Counted from the stretch's first letter, positions 43,100-51,702 are shown. The stretch: DNA of 64,000 nt from JANQSS01 sp965249735 (GCA_965249735.1 CBDFMS010000018.1:62001-126000); one strand, 5' to 3'. Notes: generated from the letters alone by a model not told the origin. Translations and numbers: made by a program.

Positions 43100-43564
43100 A
43101 TGAAAAAAATTACGATTACTACATTGCTGCTATTTATTGTATCTTTTGCTGTTCAGGCTCAAAAAAATTACTCTTTGGAAAGTCTTGAAAAAGCTTCAGC
43201 TGAAGAACTTAACACATACTTGAATAAAGCAATAAAACTTCAGAAATCGGGTAAAACTGTGAATATTGTGGGTTGTTCAATATTGGGAGCTACAGCAGTT
43301 ACTATCGGTGGCATTGCCATTGCAGATAAAGGAGATTGGGCTTTGGGAGCGGCAGCTATTGGATTCTTAGGTGGTCTTGCCGGAATAGGAACATTAGCTG
43401 TTGGAATTCCAATGAATATTACTGGTAAAAATAGAGTTAAAAGAGTTAAAAAAGTTCAAGAGACAGTATTCAATGATGCCGATATTGATTTGCAACCTTG
43501 TATTTATTATAATTTATTGACTCAAGACTATCAACCTGGAGCTGCGTTAAGAATTCGATTCTAA
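43100..43564 (+). CDS. Secreted or membrane hypothetical protein
   Basis: 154 residues with a signal peptide (MKKITITTLLLFIVSFAVQAQ, cleavage likely after QAQ). Residues 25-52 are a charged helix (SLEKASAEELNTYLNKAIKL), followed by two Gly/Ala-rich hydrophobic stretches (IVGCSILGATAVTIGGIAIA and ALGAAAIGFLGGLAGIGTLAVGIPM) and a basic segment (KNRVKRVKKV). This hairpin-like pattern is frequent in Bacteroidota envelope proteins of unknown function. It lies upstream of the DUF1566 gene with 69 bases between; a link is not shown. Confidence 0.7.
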   Translation: MKKITITTLLLFIVSFAVQAQKNYSLESLEKASAEELNTYLNKAIKLQKSGKTVNIVGCSILGATAVTIGGIAIADKGDWALGAAAIGFLGGLAGIGTLAVGIPMNITGKNRVKRVKKVQETVFNDADIDLQPCIYYNLLTQDYQPGAALRIRF

Positions 43565-43633
43565 AAGAGGTGTTTTTTTGAATCTTGGTTTTCTTGTATT
43601 ACAGTTGCATTTATTTATTATAAAATTTCAATT

Positions 43634-44395
43634 ATGAAAAAGCATCTTTTTATTCTCTTAGTACTACTGTATCCATTAATTATATTAAGTCAAAATCTAG
43701 ATGTTGAGGGTGGCATAATAGCCGACTCAATAGATGTAAGTTCAGGACTAATCAAGAATGTTGCAGATCCTGTATCTGCACAGGATGCAGTGACAAAGAC
43801 CTATGTAGAACAAATCTTACTCGACTTTGCATTGGCGACCATTGTAGACACAAGCAAGACTGTACAAGGACTTCTCGAAGTGGGTATCTTACCAGCTACA
43901 ATTTTAAGTGAAGGTATTGACAGTAGTTATTTTATCGGTCTTAATCACGCAGGCGGAATGATTTTTTACATGCAAAGCAATGGCACAGGACTTGTTTCTA
44001 CTCTGACAGATCAAAGTGAATTCGCAAAATGGTGCGAGTATAATGGATCAATTGGAACAAGTGCTGCAATAGGTACGGGGCAAGCCAATACCACCGCGAT
44101 TATTGGTGGTTGTCCAACAGCTGAAATGGCTGCCACGCTTTGTGATGAATTAGTATATGGTGGTTATAATGATTGGTTTTTGCCATCAAAAGATGAATTA
44201 AATGAGATGTATTTGAAAATTGGTACAGGAGCCCCTGCGCCAAATACAAATATTGGCGGTTTTACGACCGACTCGTATTGGAGTTCTACGGAGTTCGACT
44301 ACTGGAATGCGTGGGGCCAGAGTTTCTTCGATGGCTTTCAGTTCAACGACACAAAGAACGCCAACCGCCATGTTCGTGCCGTTCGGGCTTTTTAA
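43634..44395 (+). CDS. DUF1566 protein, apparent DGR target with variable C-terminus
   Basis: 253 residues. Signal peptide MKKHLFILLVLLYPLIILSQ; then a fibre-like part (LDVEGGIIADSIDVSSGLIKNVADPVSAQDAVTKTYVE) as in tail-fibre and adhesin stalks; then a DUF1566 domain of C-type-lectin-like fold (AGGMIFYM, GGYNDWFLPSKDELNEMY, YWSSTE). The last 37 residues (44282-44392) end in HVRAVRAF. Many codons there end in C or T with varied first two bases (TTC, GAC, TAC, GGC, AGT, GAT, TTT, CAT), the expected result of replacing AAC/AAT codons by adenine mutagenesis in a diversity-generating retroelement. A broken avd gene follows. Probably an exported ligand-binding protein. Confidence 0.85.
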   Translation: MKKHLFILLVLLYPLIILSQNLDVEGGIIADSIDVSSGLIKNVADPVSAQDAVTKTYVEQILLDFALATIVDTSKTVQGLLEVGILPATILSEGIDSSYFIGLNHAGGMIFYMQSNGTGLVSTLTDQSEFAKWCEYNGSIGTSAAIGTGQANTTAIIGGCPTAEMAATLCDELVYGGYNDWFLPSKDELNEMYLKIGTGAPAPNTNIGGFTTDSYWSSTEFDYWNAWGQSFFDGFQFNDTKNANRHVRAVRAF

Positions 44396-44492
44396 CCACT
44401 CGCCCGTCCGAAGCGCCAGCGTAGGCGGGTTTATCCACATGCCTGCAGACAGGTTTAACAATTAACCGCGATGCAGATGATTTTTTTTAGAA
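44396..44492 (+). promoter_or_regulatory. Possible IMH/hairpin region downstream of DGR variable repeat
   Basis: GC-rich compared with its surroundings, with GCCCGTCC...GGCGGGTT and CCTG CAGA CAGG inverted repeats directly after the variable gene. In known diversity-generating retroelements an initiation-of-homing sequence and a small hairpin lie at the end of and just beyond the variable repeat. Assignment is by position only. Confidence 0.4.
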
Positions 44493-44611
44493 ATGGCACT
44501 ATACTATGATTTACCAGTATATGAAGAAGTGTACGCATTAATCCTAAAGATATTTGAGTACACGAAGGACTTTCCAAAGGAGAATAAATAGCTTAGGAAA
44601 TAGCATTACTT
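44493..44611 (+). pseudogene. avd: DGR accessory protein Avd, truncated
   Basis: ATG 44493 opens MALYYDLPVYEEVYALILKI with FEYTKDFPKENK and stops after 32 codons. Avd proteins of diversity-generating retroelements, about 120 residues, start with nearly this sequence (MALYYDLPVY...KIFEYTK.FPRE). One frame over, the text continues NSLGNSIT, then a stop and EIT, matching the expected YtLGeSI region. So the gene has a frameshift and then decays within about 30 more bases. No reverse transcriptase gene or template repeat was found nearby. Confidence 0.75.
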
Positions 44612-44845
44612 AAGAAATCACGTCAAATAACAATGTGGGATAACACCATCCCGTTACCATTTTTAAGAGCATTCGCTTTTATCTGAGACAAATATTATTT
44701 TCATGATAAGATTGAATTGGGACGGATGAATCCACTAAACCGTTCTCGGTCATCAAAATATAATTCCCAAAATTTCAGTACTTTACTAAAATACTTTGTG
44801 CACCCTTCATGAAGATATTTCGATTATATAATTTTATAACAACCA

Positions 44846-45919
44846 ATGGCAAATCTTATTAATGAGATCGAATGGAGTGAACCTACTATATCTATCGTCC
44901 GTGATGCTCAGTGGGAAGCAGAAGTCAAAGCTGATATTGGACAAGTAGCAGATGTACACATGCGCACATCCCGAAGCCCTTGGCTTCGTAATACCATATT
45001 GAAATGGCCTCGATATCAGGCGCAGGAATTTCCAAGGAAATTAGCGGACATCTGTGGCCTTGTTGCCGCACAGGAAAATGCATGTCGGTACTGTTACGGT
45101 GTTGCTAAATCTTGGATGCGACTCTGGGGGTACTCCACAAAAATGATAAACAACATTGAACGAAATGCCCAATTGGCGGATATGGATGAAAAAGAAAGGG
45201 CTTTCATACGTTTTTGCCGGAACCTGGCCCGATCGAATCCGCGACCGCCAAAAAAAGATCGCGATGAATTACTTCGTCTGGGCTATTCTCCTTTGGCTGT
45301 GGCAGAAATGGCATTTTTAATTGTGAACCACTGTTTCGTAAATAGAGTGTCAACCTTTATTGCTGTTCCACCGATGGACAAACTGGAACGTCTTCCCACC
45401 AGTTTGCTAGGCAAACTGCTCAGGCCCTTAATTGGTAGAAAACTTAGAAGTATCGGCTGGACAGAAACCGCCCCACTTGAAGGCAACCCTGAATCATTTC
45501 CGGAAGTTGTACAAAAATTGATCGGATTACCGGCAGCAACAGCAATGAACGATGCACTACACGGAGCCTTCGAATCTGAAACCTTATCAAAAAAACTTAA
45601 AGTATTAATGTTTGCTGTCGTGGCCAACAGCCTCGAGTGTGAGTTTTGTCAGGCAGAATCCCGTTCGATGGCTTTTGAATGTGGTTTTACAGAAGAAGAA
45701 TTTAATCAAGCACTGTCTTCTCTATCCTCTCCACATTTAAATGAACACGAAGAAAAATTGCTCTCCTGGACACGAGAAACAATTCACTTTCAAAATGGCC
45801 CCATGCAGACCCGGGTTCGTCAACTTGCACAAGAGGTTGGAGAACCCATGATGCTTGAAGCCATTGGAGTTGCATCACTTGCCAATTCAACAGTCAGACT
45901 TGCCGTCCTTCTCACTTAA
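44846..45919 (+). CDS. AhpD/carboxymuconolactone decarboxylase-like protein, duplicated domain
   Basis: 357 residues with two AhpD-like helical units. The first has AAQENACRYCYGVAKSWMRLWG (C80-x-x-C83), the second ANSLECEFCQAESRSMAFECG (C265-x-x-C268), each the redox CxxC of the AhpD fold. VAEMAFLIVNHCFVNRVSTF belongs to the first unit. Single-domain AhpD proteins are about 180 residues, so this is an internal duplication. It may reduce peroxides or take part in thiol chemistry; the substrate is unknown. Its stop overlaps the start of the cyclase gene (TAATG), so the pair is translationally coupled. Confidence 0.85.
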   Translation: MANLINEIEWSEPTISIVRDAQWEAEVKADIGQVADVHMRTSRSPWLRNTILKWPRYQAQEFPRKLADICGLVAAQENACRYCYGVAKSWMRLWGYSTKMINNIERNAQLADMDEKERAFIRFCRNLARSNPRPPKKDRDELLRLGYSPLAVAEMAFLIVNHCFVNRVSTFIAVPPMDKLERLPTSLLGKLLRPLIGRKLRSIGWTETAPLEGNPESFPEVVQKLIGLPAATAMNDALHGAFESETLSKKLKVLMFAVVANSLECEFCQAESRSMAFECGFTEEEFNQALSSLSSPHLNEHEEKLLSWTRETIHFQNGPMQTRVRQLAQEVGEPMMLEAIGVASLANSTVRLAVLLT

Positions 45920-46701
45920 TGAAATTGATTTACTACATAGCGATCATTTCTATTATTGCATGCATATTGTTGTTCATTATTTATCGCCAGAACAAACGAA
46001 ATCGAAAAATTGAACGCTTGCTGACTCATACAAACGAAAAATTAGAGCGGCTCCAGATTCATTTCGGCAGATTCACTCCGGAAGAAGTTATTGAACATTT
46101 GACCGATTCGAATAGCGCATTTGAGCCAAGAATGCGTTCGGTCACCGTATTGTTTGCTGATCTCAAGGGATTTACGAAGATGTGCGATGAAATGAAGCCA
46201 TCAGATGTTGTGAATATTCTCAATGGTTATTTTCGTTGTATGAGTGAGGCATTGACCAGACATCATGGGCAAGTAACAGAACTGGTAGGTGATGGAATGT
46301 TGGCACTATTTGGGGCATTAAGGAATAATCCCTGGCAGGTACAGGATGCTGTCAAGGCTGCAATAGATATGAGAGAGTCATTGAAGGAATACAATCAAGA
46401 ACTACGCGCTAAGTCTTTTCCGGAATTATCATTCGGAATTGGGATTCACAGGGGCAGGGTGCTTGCAGGGGTCATGGGTAATTTCGAACTAAGCAAATTT
46501 GGCGTGGTCGGTGATCCGATCAATGTAGCCGCCCGGGTTGAAGCGCTCACGCGTGAGCATAATACCGACATTCTCATAACCGATGAAATACAGGCTGAGT
46601 TGGATGATCGATTTATATTAAAAAAAATGCCACCAGTTATGGTGAAAGGGAAATCTGAACCAATTATAACTTACATGGTGCATGAAATAACGAAAAAATA
46701 A
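45919..46701 (+). CDS. Class III nucleotidyl cyclase, membrane-anchored
   Basis: 260 residues: one N-terminal membrane helix (IYYIAIISIIACILLFIIY), a short coiled-coil linker (about 28-48) and a CHD catalytic domain (about 70-255). Metal Asp residues are D81 (LFADLKGFT) and D125 (ELVGDGMLALFG). The transition-state pair is N202 and R206 (VGDPINVAARVEALT). The usual base-selecting Lys is replaced by E121, and the second selector is G195. Glu at the first position is typical of guanylate cyclases, so cGMP is possible, but the pair is not a standard one. It is coupled to the AhpD-like gene upstream. Confidence 0.9.
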   Translation: MKLIYYIAIISIIACILLFIIYRQNKRNRKIERLLTHTNEKLERLQIHFGRFTPEEVIEHLTDSNSAFEPRMRSVTVLFADLKGFTKMCDEMKPSDVVNILNGYFRCMSEALTRHHGQVTELVGDGMLALFGALRNNPWQVQDAVKAAIDMRESLKEYNQELRAKSFPELSFGIGIHRGRVLAGVMGNFELSKFGVVGDPINVAARVEALTREHNTDILITDEIQAELDDRFILKKMPPVMVKGKSEPIITYMVHEITKK

Positions 46702-46818
46702 TTTCGTTGGTTTGTGGCTGTGTATCGCATGATATCCGTACCTACGCTTAAGCTTCTTTTTTATTGGAATTAAAATACCCAAATGAACGAAGTGCTATTG
46801 CAACATAATTAATTAAAA

Positions 46819-47019
46819 ATGAAAATTGATAAAAAACACTGGATTGTTCAGGGCCTGCTTTTTGGGCTTTTTATGTTCATATTTATGACTGCCTTCGACA
46901 CACTCGTGTTGAATGAACCCGCGTCCATAGATAAATTACTGCTCACACTACCAGTTTGGATACTAGGCGGTCTCATTTACGGCTTATTATTAAAGTATAC
47001 GAATTCACTACCAAAATAA
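46819..47019 (+). CDS. Small two-helix membrane protein
   Basis: 66 residues: basic N-terminus (MKIDKKHW), hydrophobic helix IVQGLLFGLFMFIFMTAFDTLV, a short loop with acidic residues, and a second helix LLLTLPVWILGGLIYGLLLKY. No family recognised. It is downstream of the cyclase gene by 117 bases and may be a separate transcript. Coding character is supported by the clean two-helix hairpin. Confidence 0.65.
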   Translation: MKIDKKHWIVQGLLFGLFMFIFMTAFDTLVLNEPASIDKLLLTLPVWILGGLIYGLLLKYTNSLPK

Positions 47020-47082
47020 CATCGTCATTCAAATGTGTTTCGTAAATAATTAAAATAATTTTAAACTTAAATAGTATTAATT

Positions 47083-47628
47083 ATGTATCCAATTAATAAT
47101 TCACTTCACCTGATATGCATGATTTTATTGTTAATGCCATTTCAGGGTTGTGGTCAAATCCAGACAGCCAACGACTCTACAACGAATAAAATTGAAGAAG
47201 CAGCAAGAGAAATAATGACGTCTGCAAAAACTTGCGCCCTCATCACCCTGGATCAAGATGGTCGCCCAAGGGCCAGAGCTATGGATCCATTTCTGCCGGA
47301 AGGTGATTTTACGGTTTGGTTCGGGACTAATCCAAAGAGTAGAAAGGTGGATCAAATTAAACAGGACGCCAGGGTGACACTTTATTATCTGGCCGATAGT
47401 GGTGATGGCTATGTCATGCTTCATGGACTGGCACAAATAGTAAATGACCCAAAAGAAAAAGAAAAACGATGGAAAGATGAATGGGAAGCCTTCTATCCGG
47501 ACAAAATGGAACACTACGCTTTAATCAAGGTTATTCCTCAATGGCTGGAAGTGATTAGTGAAGCCTATGGTGTTTTTGGCGACCCTGCGACGTGGAAGCC
47601 TCCCGTTTTGTTATTTGATGCACATTAG
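47083..47628 (+). CDS. Pyridoxamine 5'-phosphate oxidase-family lipoprotein
   Basis: 181 residues. A lipoprotein signal ends at C23 (LLLMPFQGCGQ), which is unusual for this normally cytoplasmic family. The split-barrel domain follows: AAREIMTSAKTCALITLDQDGRPRARAMDP, FTVWFGTNPKSRKVDQIKQDARVTLYY and YVMLHGLAQIVNDPKEK, like general stress protein 26. It probably binds FMN or another flavin/F420-like cofactor; the reaction is unknown. Export to the envelope is inferred from the signal. Confidence 0.85.
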   Translation: MYPINNSLHLICMILLLMPFQGCGQIQTANDSTTNKIEEAAREIMTSAKTCALITLDQDGRPRARAMDPFLPEGDFTVWFGTNPKSRKVDQIKQDARVTLYYLADSGDGYVMLHGLAQIVNDPKEKEKRWKDEWEAFYPDKMEHYALIKVIPQWLEVISEAYGVFGDPATWKPPVLLFDAH

Positions 47629-47799
47629 AAGTTATTGAACTTCACCCCTCTATCAAAATAAGTGAATGATTCTATCGAATCAGACAAGCGATATCGGCAT
47701 CTATCAAAGAAACGTTCGTAACAAAATATCCACCCGGGTGTAACCAATCCAAATTTCTGCGTCAAAAAGTTATTAACAAGATAAAACAACAAGCAGAAT

Positions 47800-48603
47800 A
47801 TGGATTTATCAGGACAAATCGAAGGGCTGGTCACAATGGCCGTTCAATGGGCACCTAAGTTAGTTGGTGCAATACTCATCATTATTACTGGGTTTTGGAT
47901 AGCCGGTTGGGCGACAAGACTCATCGGAAAACGGATGGACCGGTCAGAACTCGACAAAGACGTGCAGCCATTTTTAAAATCCCTGGTGAGCGTCATACTC
48001 AAGATATTAGTGGTAATCACAGCAGCTGGAATTGTAGGAGTTGAAATAACCGCATTTGCCGCACTTTTGGCCGCCGTTGGGCTCGCAATAGGAATGGCTC
48101 TGCAAGGAACACTGGGTCATCTTGCCTCCGGTGTGATGATCCTTTTATTTAAACCTTACCAGGTTGGTGATCTGGTTGATGTACAAGGACAAGTCGGACA
48201 TGTGGATGAAATTCAAATTTTCAATACCATTTTAAGTTCACTCGACAATAGAAAGGTGATCATTCCAAATGGTGTAGCAACCAGTGGTATCATGACCAAT
48301 CTCAGTGTCCTCGGAAAATTACGTGTAGACCTCCAGGTAGGCGTGCCTTATGAAGAAGATCTGGACACTTTGCGTGCCATCATTCGTGCAGCTCTGGATA
48401 CGGTCACTGACCGACTCCCGGATGAACCCACCATCGAAATAGCCAAATTCGGTGAGCACAACCTGGTACTGGACGTTCGACCCTATGCCCATCCTGAAAA
48501 ATATTGGGATGTGTACTACGGATCATATCATGCTATCAAATCTGCATTTGTAGCCAATAACGTCCCTGTGGCTTACGAAAAACGTATAACAATACCGGCC
48601 TAA
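47800..48603 (+). CDS. mscS: Small-conductance mechanosensitive channel (MscS)
   Basis: 267 residues, close to E. coli MscS. Three membrane helices: APKLVGAILIIITGFWIAGWA, LVSVILKILVVITAAGIVGV, and pore helix TM3 with the Gly/Ala packing motif FAALLAAVGLAIGMALQGTLGHLASGVMIL. The beta domain has FKPYQVGDLVDVQGQVGHVDEIQIFNTIL and VIIPNG. It opens when membrane tension rises during hypo-osmotic shock. It stands alone here. Confidence 0.95.
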   Translation: MDLSGQIEGLVTMAVQWAPKLVGAILIIITGFWIAGWATRLIGKRMDRSELDKDVQPFLKSLVSVILKILVVITAAGIVGVEITAFAALLAAVGLAIGMALQGTLGHLASGVMILLFKPYQVGDLVDVQGQVGHVDEIQIFNTILSSLDNRKVIIPNGVATSGIMTNLSVLGKLRVDLQVGVPYEEDLDTLRAIIRAALDTVTDRLPDEPTIEIAKFGEHNLVLDVRPYAHPEKYWDVYYGSYHAIKSAFVANNVPVAYEKRITIPA

Positions 48604-48696
48604 CACATATGTTTTATATCCATCGGTAATCAGTGTGCAATACGTTGCTTACCGATGGGTATAAACACCTATTTTCGCACTAGAAAAAATCATTCT

Positions 48697-49059
48697 ATGC
48701 GACTCTTCTGTGCACTCCTCTTATTTTCTCTAATTGTTGCCGGATCATGTACCAACGCCAACGTTGAAGAAGACTTTCCCGGTGAGCCTTGTGTCAATAC
48801 CACTGCTACCTACAGTGGCGACGTGCAACCCATTATCAAATCAAATTGCTATCGATGTCATGATACGGATACCCGATTTGGAGGTGTATTCCTTGAAGGA
48901 TATGCCAATGTCGCTGCCTATGCAAACAGTGGTAGCCTCATGAATGTGATTCGAGGAACCAACGGCTACCCGACTATGCCCAACGATAATGCCTCCATGC
49001 TTAAATGCGATATTCGCTCAATAGAATTATGGCTCCAGGACGGCGCGGAAAACAATTAG
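48697..49059 (+). CDS. Cytochrome c-type haem lipoprotein
   Basis: 120 residues from ATG 48697 (MRLFCALLLFSLIVAGSC); this start places a proper lipobox with C18. The haem site C51-Y-R-C54-H55 lies in YSGDVQPIIKSNCYRCHDTD, typical of the cytochrome c domains found in Planctomycetes and Bacteroidota envelope proteins, with a possible Met ligand in YPTMPND. The end (CDIRSIELWLQDGAENN) is the usual final helix. The DUF5777 barrel gene follows 55 bases on, an association I know from other Bacteroidota, so the two may act together in envelope electron transfer. Confidence 0.88.
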   Translation: MRLFCALLLFSLIVAGSCTNANVEEDFPGEPCVNTTATYSGDVQPIIKSNCYRCHDTDTRFGGVFLEGYANVAAYANSGSLMNVIRGTNGYPTMPNDNASMLKCDIRSIELWLQDGAENN

Positions 49060-49114
49060 TGCCACCTCTCCCACTCACTTAAGTCAATTAACACCAATTA
49101 AATATCAATAAATT

Positions 49115-49987
49115 ATGAAAACGTCTCTTCTCTTTCTTTTTTGCCTCTTCAGTTTTCATGTAGTACTTGGCCAGGATGACGCATTATCATTATTGGATGA
49201 AGATGAAGACCCCTATGTCATCGCATCTTTTAAAACCTCTCGAATTGTCAATGGCCACAGTGTCGAGCAACCTCATGGCGGAGTCCTGGATTTTCGAATA
49301 AATCACAGGTTCGGATTTATTAATTCAGGTATAGACGATTTATTCGGATTGGATAATGCATCCGCTCGAATTGGATTTGATTATGGAATATCAGATCGAT
49401 TGATGGTCGGCGTGGGTCGCTCAGGATTCAATAAAATCTACGACGCCTTTGCCAAATACAAATTATTGCGTCAGTCTACTAAAAATACCGGTTCTCCTGT
49501 GACCATGTCATTGCTTGGAGAAGTAGAAATAACCACGCTTACATTTCCCGACCCTGAGCTCAACGATGACTTCAGCAGCAGACTTGATTTTGCAGCTTCA
49601 TTGCTCATCGCGCGAAAATTCAGTGAAGCACTGACTATACAGCTTTCACCCACCTGGGTACACAGAAACCTCGTCGAAACAGCTACAGAAAATAATGACA
49701 TTTTCGCTCTTGGTGTGGGTGGCCGTATTAAATTGTCTAATCGTGTCACATTCAATGTCGACTATTTTTTGGTTGCTCCGGACCAGTTGGCGGACGTCTA
49801 TAGAAATAGTATAGCCGTGGGTTTTGATATTGAAACAGGCGGACATGTTTTCCAATTACATTTTACAAATAGTACGGCTATGGTATACAATGGTTTCATT
49901 GGAGAAACCACCGGAAAGTTCTTTGATGGCGATATTCATTTCGGGTTTAACGTATCGCGTGTATTCACAATTGGAAAGCGGCAGTAA
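49115..49987 (+). CDS. DUF5777 outer-membrane beta-barrel protein
   Basis: 290 residues with a signal peptide (LLFLFCLFSFHVVLGQ) and alternating amphipathic strands to the end. Conserved DUF5777 text includes YVIASFKTSRIVNGHSVE, GVLDFRINHRFGFINSG, LFGLDNASARIGFDYGISDRLMVGVGRS and VFQLHFTNSTAMVYNGFIGETTG. Members accompany cytochrome c lipoprotein genes in Bacteroidota; the function is unknown. It ends in an aromatic/basic terminus rather than a type IX secretion signal, fitting insertion by the Bam machinery. Confidence 0.88.
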   Translation: MKTSLLFLFCLFSFHVVLGQDDALSLLDEDEDPYVIASFKTSRIVNGHSVEQPHGGVLDFRINHRFGFINSGIDDLFGLDNASARIGFDYGISDRLMVGVGRSGFNKIYDAFAKYKLLRQSTKNTGSPVTMSLLGEVEITTLTFPDPELNDDFSSRLDFAASLLIARKFSEALTIQLSPTWVHRNLVETATENNDIFALGVGGRIKLSNRVTFNVDYFLVAPDQLADVYRNSIAVGFDIETGGHVFQLHFTNSTAMVYNGFIGETTGKFFDGDIHFGFNVSRVFTIGKRQ

Positions 49988-50023
49988 TTCGGACTGAGCT
50001 ATTTAAAGAAAGATTAAAATCAA

Positions 50024-50818
50024 ATGCACGATTTTCATTCAAATAAGGAGATTTATTTTAAATACCAGTACCTGAATAGTAAGGACTTTGTTCTCCCGTT
50101 CATTAAACCGCATGTTGACTTTAATAAAAAATTGGAAATTCTTGAAATTGGATGTGGGGAAGGTGGTGTATTGAAAGCGTTTACTGATCTTGGCCATGAC
50201 TGTACAGGAATCGAGCTAAGTGCAAGTCGCGTGAAGCTGGCCCACAAATTCATGGCCGACGAAATATCTAAAGGCAATATTCGCTTTATCACACGTAACA
50301 TATATGATATTGATGTAGCCAAAGACATTGGCCATGGATTTGACGTCATTATATTAAAAGATGTCATAGAACACTTGCCAAAGCAAAAAAGATTTATCAA
50401 CAAAATTCAGGAATTTTTGAACCCTGACGGAGTTGTATTTTTCGGTTTTCCACCTTGGTACATGCCCTATGGAGGACATCAGCAGATGACATCAAAGAAG
50501 ATTTTATCGCTCCCCTACTATCATATCTTACCTAAACCGATTTACAAGGCGATATTAAAATTATTTGGTGAGCATGAAAGACATATTAAGGCACTCATGG
50601 AAATAAAAGATACGGCCATATCAATCGAGCGATTTGAACGTATCGTTCGTCAAGATAATTATAAAATTATCGGCAGACAATTTTATCTATTCAATCCAAT
50701 TTATAAATATAAATTTAATTTGAAACCCAGAAAACAATCCGGACTGATAGGAGCTATTCCTTTTGTTCGAAATTTTTTGACAACCTGTGCCTATTATGTC
50801 ATTAAAAAGGATGATTAA
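50024..50818 (+). CDS. Class I SAM-dependent methyltransferase
   Basis: 264 residues. Motif I EILEIGCGEGGVLKAF (about 38-53), acidic strand end CTGIELSASRVKLAH, motif II region HGFDVIILKDVIEHLPKQKRFINKI and the following strand DGVVFFGFPPWYMPYGGH. The Tyr/Gly-rich PPWYMPYGGHQQM segment is seen in UbiG/UbiE-like and polyketide or glycan methyltransferases. The substrate is unknown. It converges on the prenyltransferase gene, ending 10 bases from it. Confidence 0.87.
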   Translation: MHDFHSNKEIYFKYQYLNSKDFVLPFIKPHVDFNKKLEILEIGCGEGGVLKAFTDLGHDCTGIELSASRVKLAHKFMADEISKGNIRFITRNIYDIDVAKDIGHGFDVIILKDVIEHLPKQKRFINKIQEFLNPDGVVFFGFPPWYMPYGGHQQMTSKKILSLPYYHILPKPIYKAILKLFGEHERHIKALMEIKDTAISIERFERIVRQDNYKIIGRQFYLFNPIYKYKFNLKPRKQSGLIGAIPFVRNFLTTCAYYVIKKDD

Positions 50819-50828
50819 TTATGGATTT

Positions 50829-51689
50829 TTAAATAAAAAAGTCCGTGATAACACAAATTCCTAAGACCAACGATGCTAAACCATTGGAGGTAAAGAATGC
50901 CCGATCTACTTTAGAAAGATCATTTTCCTTTACCAGCGTATGTTGATAAAAAAGGGATAGAATAAAAAACAATATTCCTATTCCGGAAATCCACCAAAAC
51001 CATTCATAACTATCCCGTAAAAATAAACCTGCACTGACCAAACTAATCACAGTGATAAGATGAAAAATCCGTGATAACAAGAGTGCATTTGAACGGCCTA
51101 ACCAGACAGGAATTGAATGCAGTTGCTCACTGGCATCGAAATCATCATCCTTTAAGGCATAAATAATATCAAAGCCTGCCACCCAAAATACTACAGCTGC
51201 TCCCAGTAAAATAACGGGAACAGAAAAGGCTCCGGTTACCGCTATGTAGGCCCCAACAGGCGCCAAACCCAGACCGACACCTAATATGACATGGCACAAT
51301 GCCGTGTACCGTTTGCTGTAGCTGTAAAACAGAATGACAAATAAAGCAACCGGCGCCAGATAAAGACACAGTGGATTTATCAGTCCGGCAGCAAGAAGGA
51401 AACCCAAAGCATTGGCAATGACAAACCATAACGCCCGTTTCGGATGAATCACACCGGCAGGAATTTCGCGGTTTGCTGTACGTGGATTTTTTACGTCAAT
51501 TTGCCAGTCCACATAACGGTTAAAAGCCATTGCCGCCGATCGTGCAAATATCATACATAATAAAACCAGCAATAAAATACGTCCATCAAAGTATCCCACT
51601 TGTCCGGTTCCAATAATGTAGCCCACCAAGGCAAATGGCAAGGCGAAAATTGTGTGACTAAATTTGATCAGGGAAAAATACTTCTTCAC
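50829..51689 (-). CDS. UbiA-family prenyltransferase
   Basis: 286 residues from GTG 51689 (VKKYFSLIKFSHTIFALPFALVGY). The frame is open to 51746, but that extension runs through the upstream terminator hairpin. The first Asp-rich motif is NRYVDWQIDVKNPRTANREIP, the second DIIYALKDDDFDASEQLHSIP. Eight to nine membrane helices are visible. It resembles 4-hydroxybenzoate polyprenyltransferase; in menaquinone-using Bacteroidota such proteins may act on another aromatic acceptor. The product is uncertain. Confidence 0.9.
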   Translation of the reverse strand: MKKYFSLIKFSHTIFALPFALVGYIIGTGQVGYFDGRILLLVLLCMIFARSAAMAFNRYVDWQIDVKNPRTANREIPAGVIHPKRALWFVIANALGFLLAAGLINPLCLYLAPVALFVILFYSYSKRYTALCHVILGVGLGLAPVGAYIAVTGAFSVPVILLGAAVVFWVAGFDIIYALKDDDFDASEQLHSIPVWLGRSNALLLSRIFHLITVISLVSAGLFLRDSYEWFWWISGIGILFFILSLFYQHTLVKENDLSKVDRAFFTSNGLASLVLGICVITDFFI

Positions 51690-51702
51690 GACAGCAAGTA
51701 AC

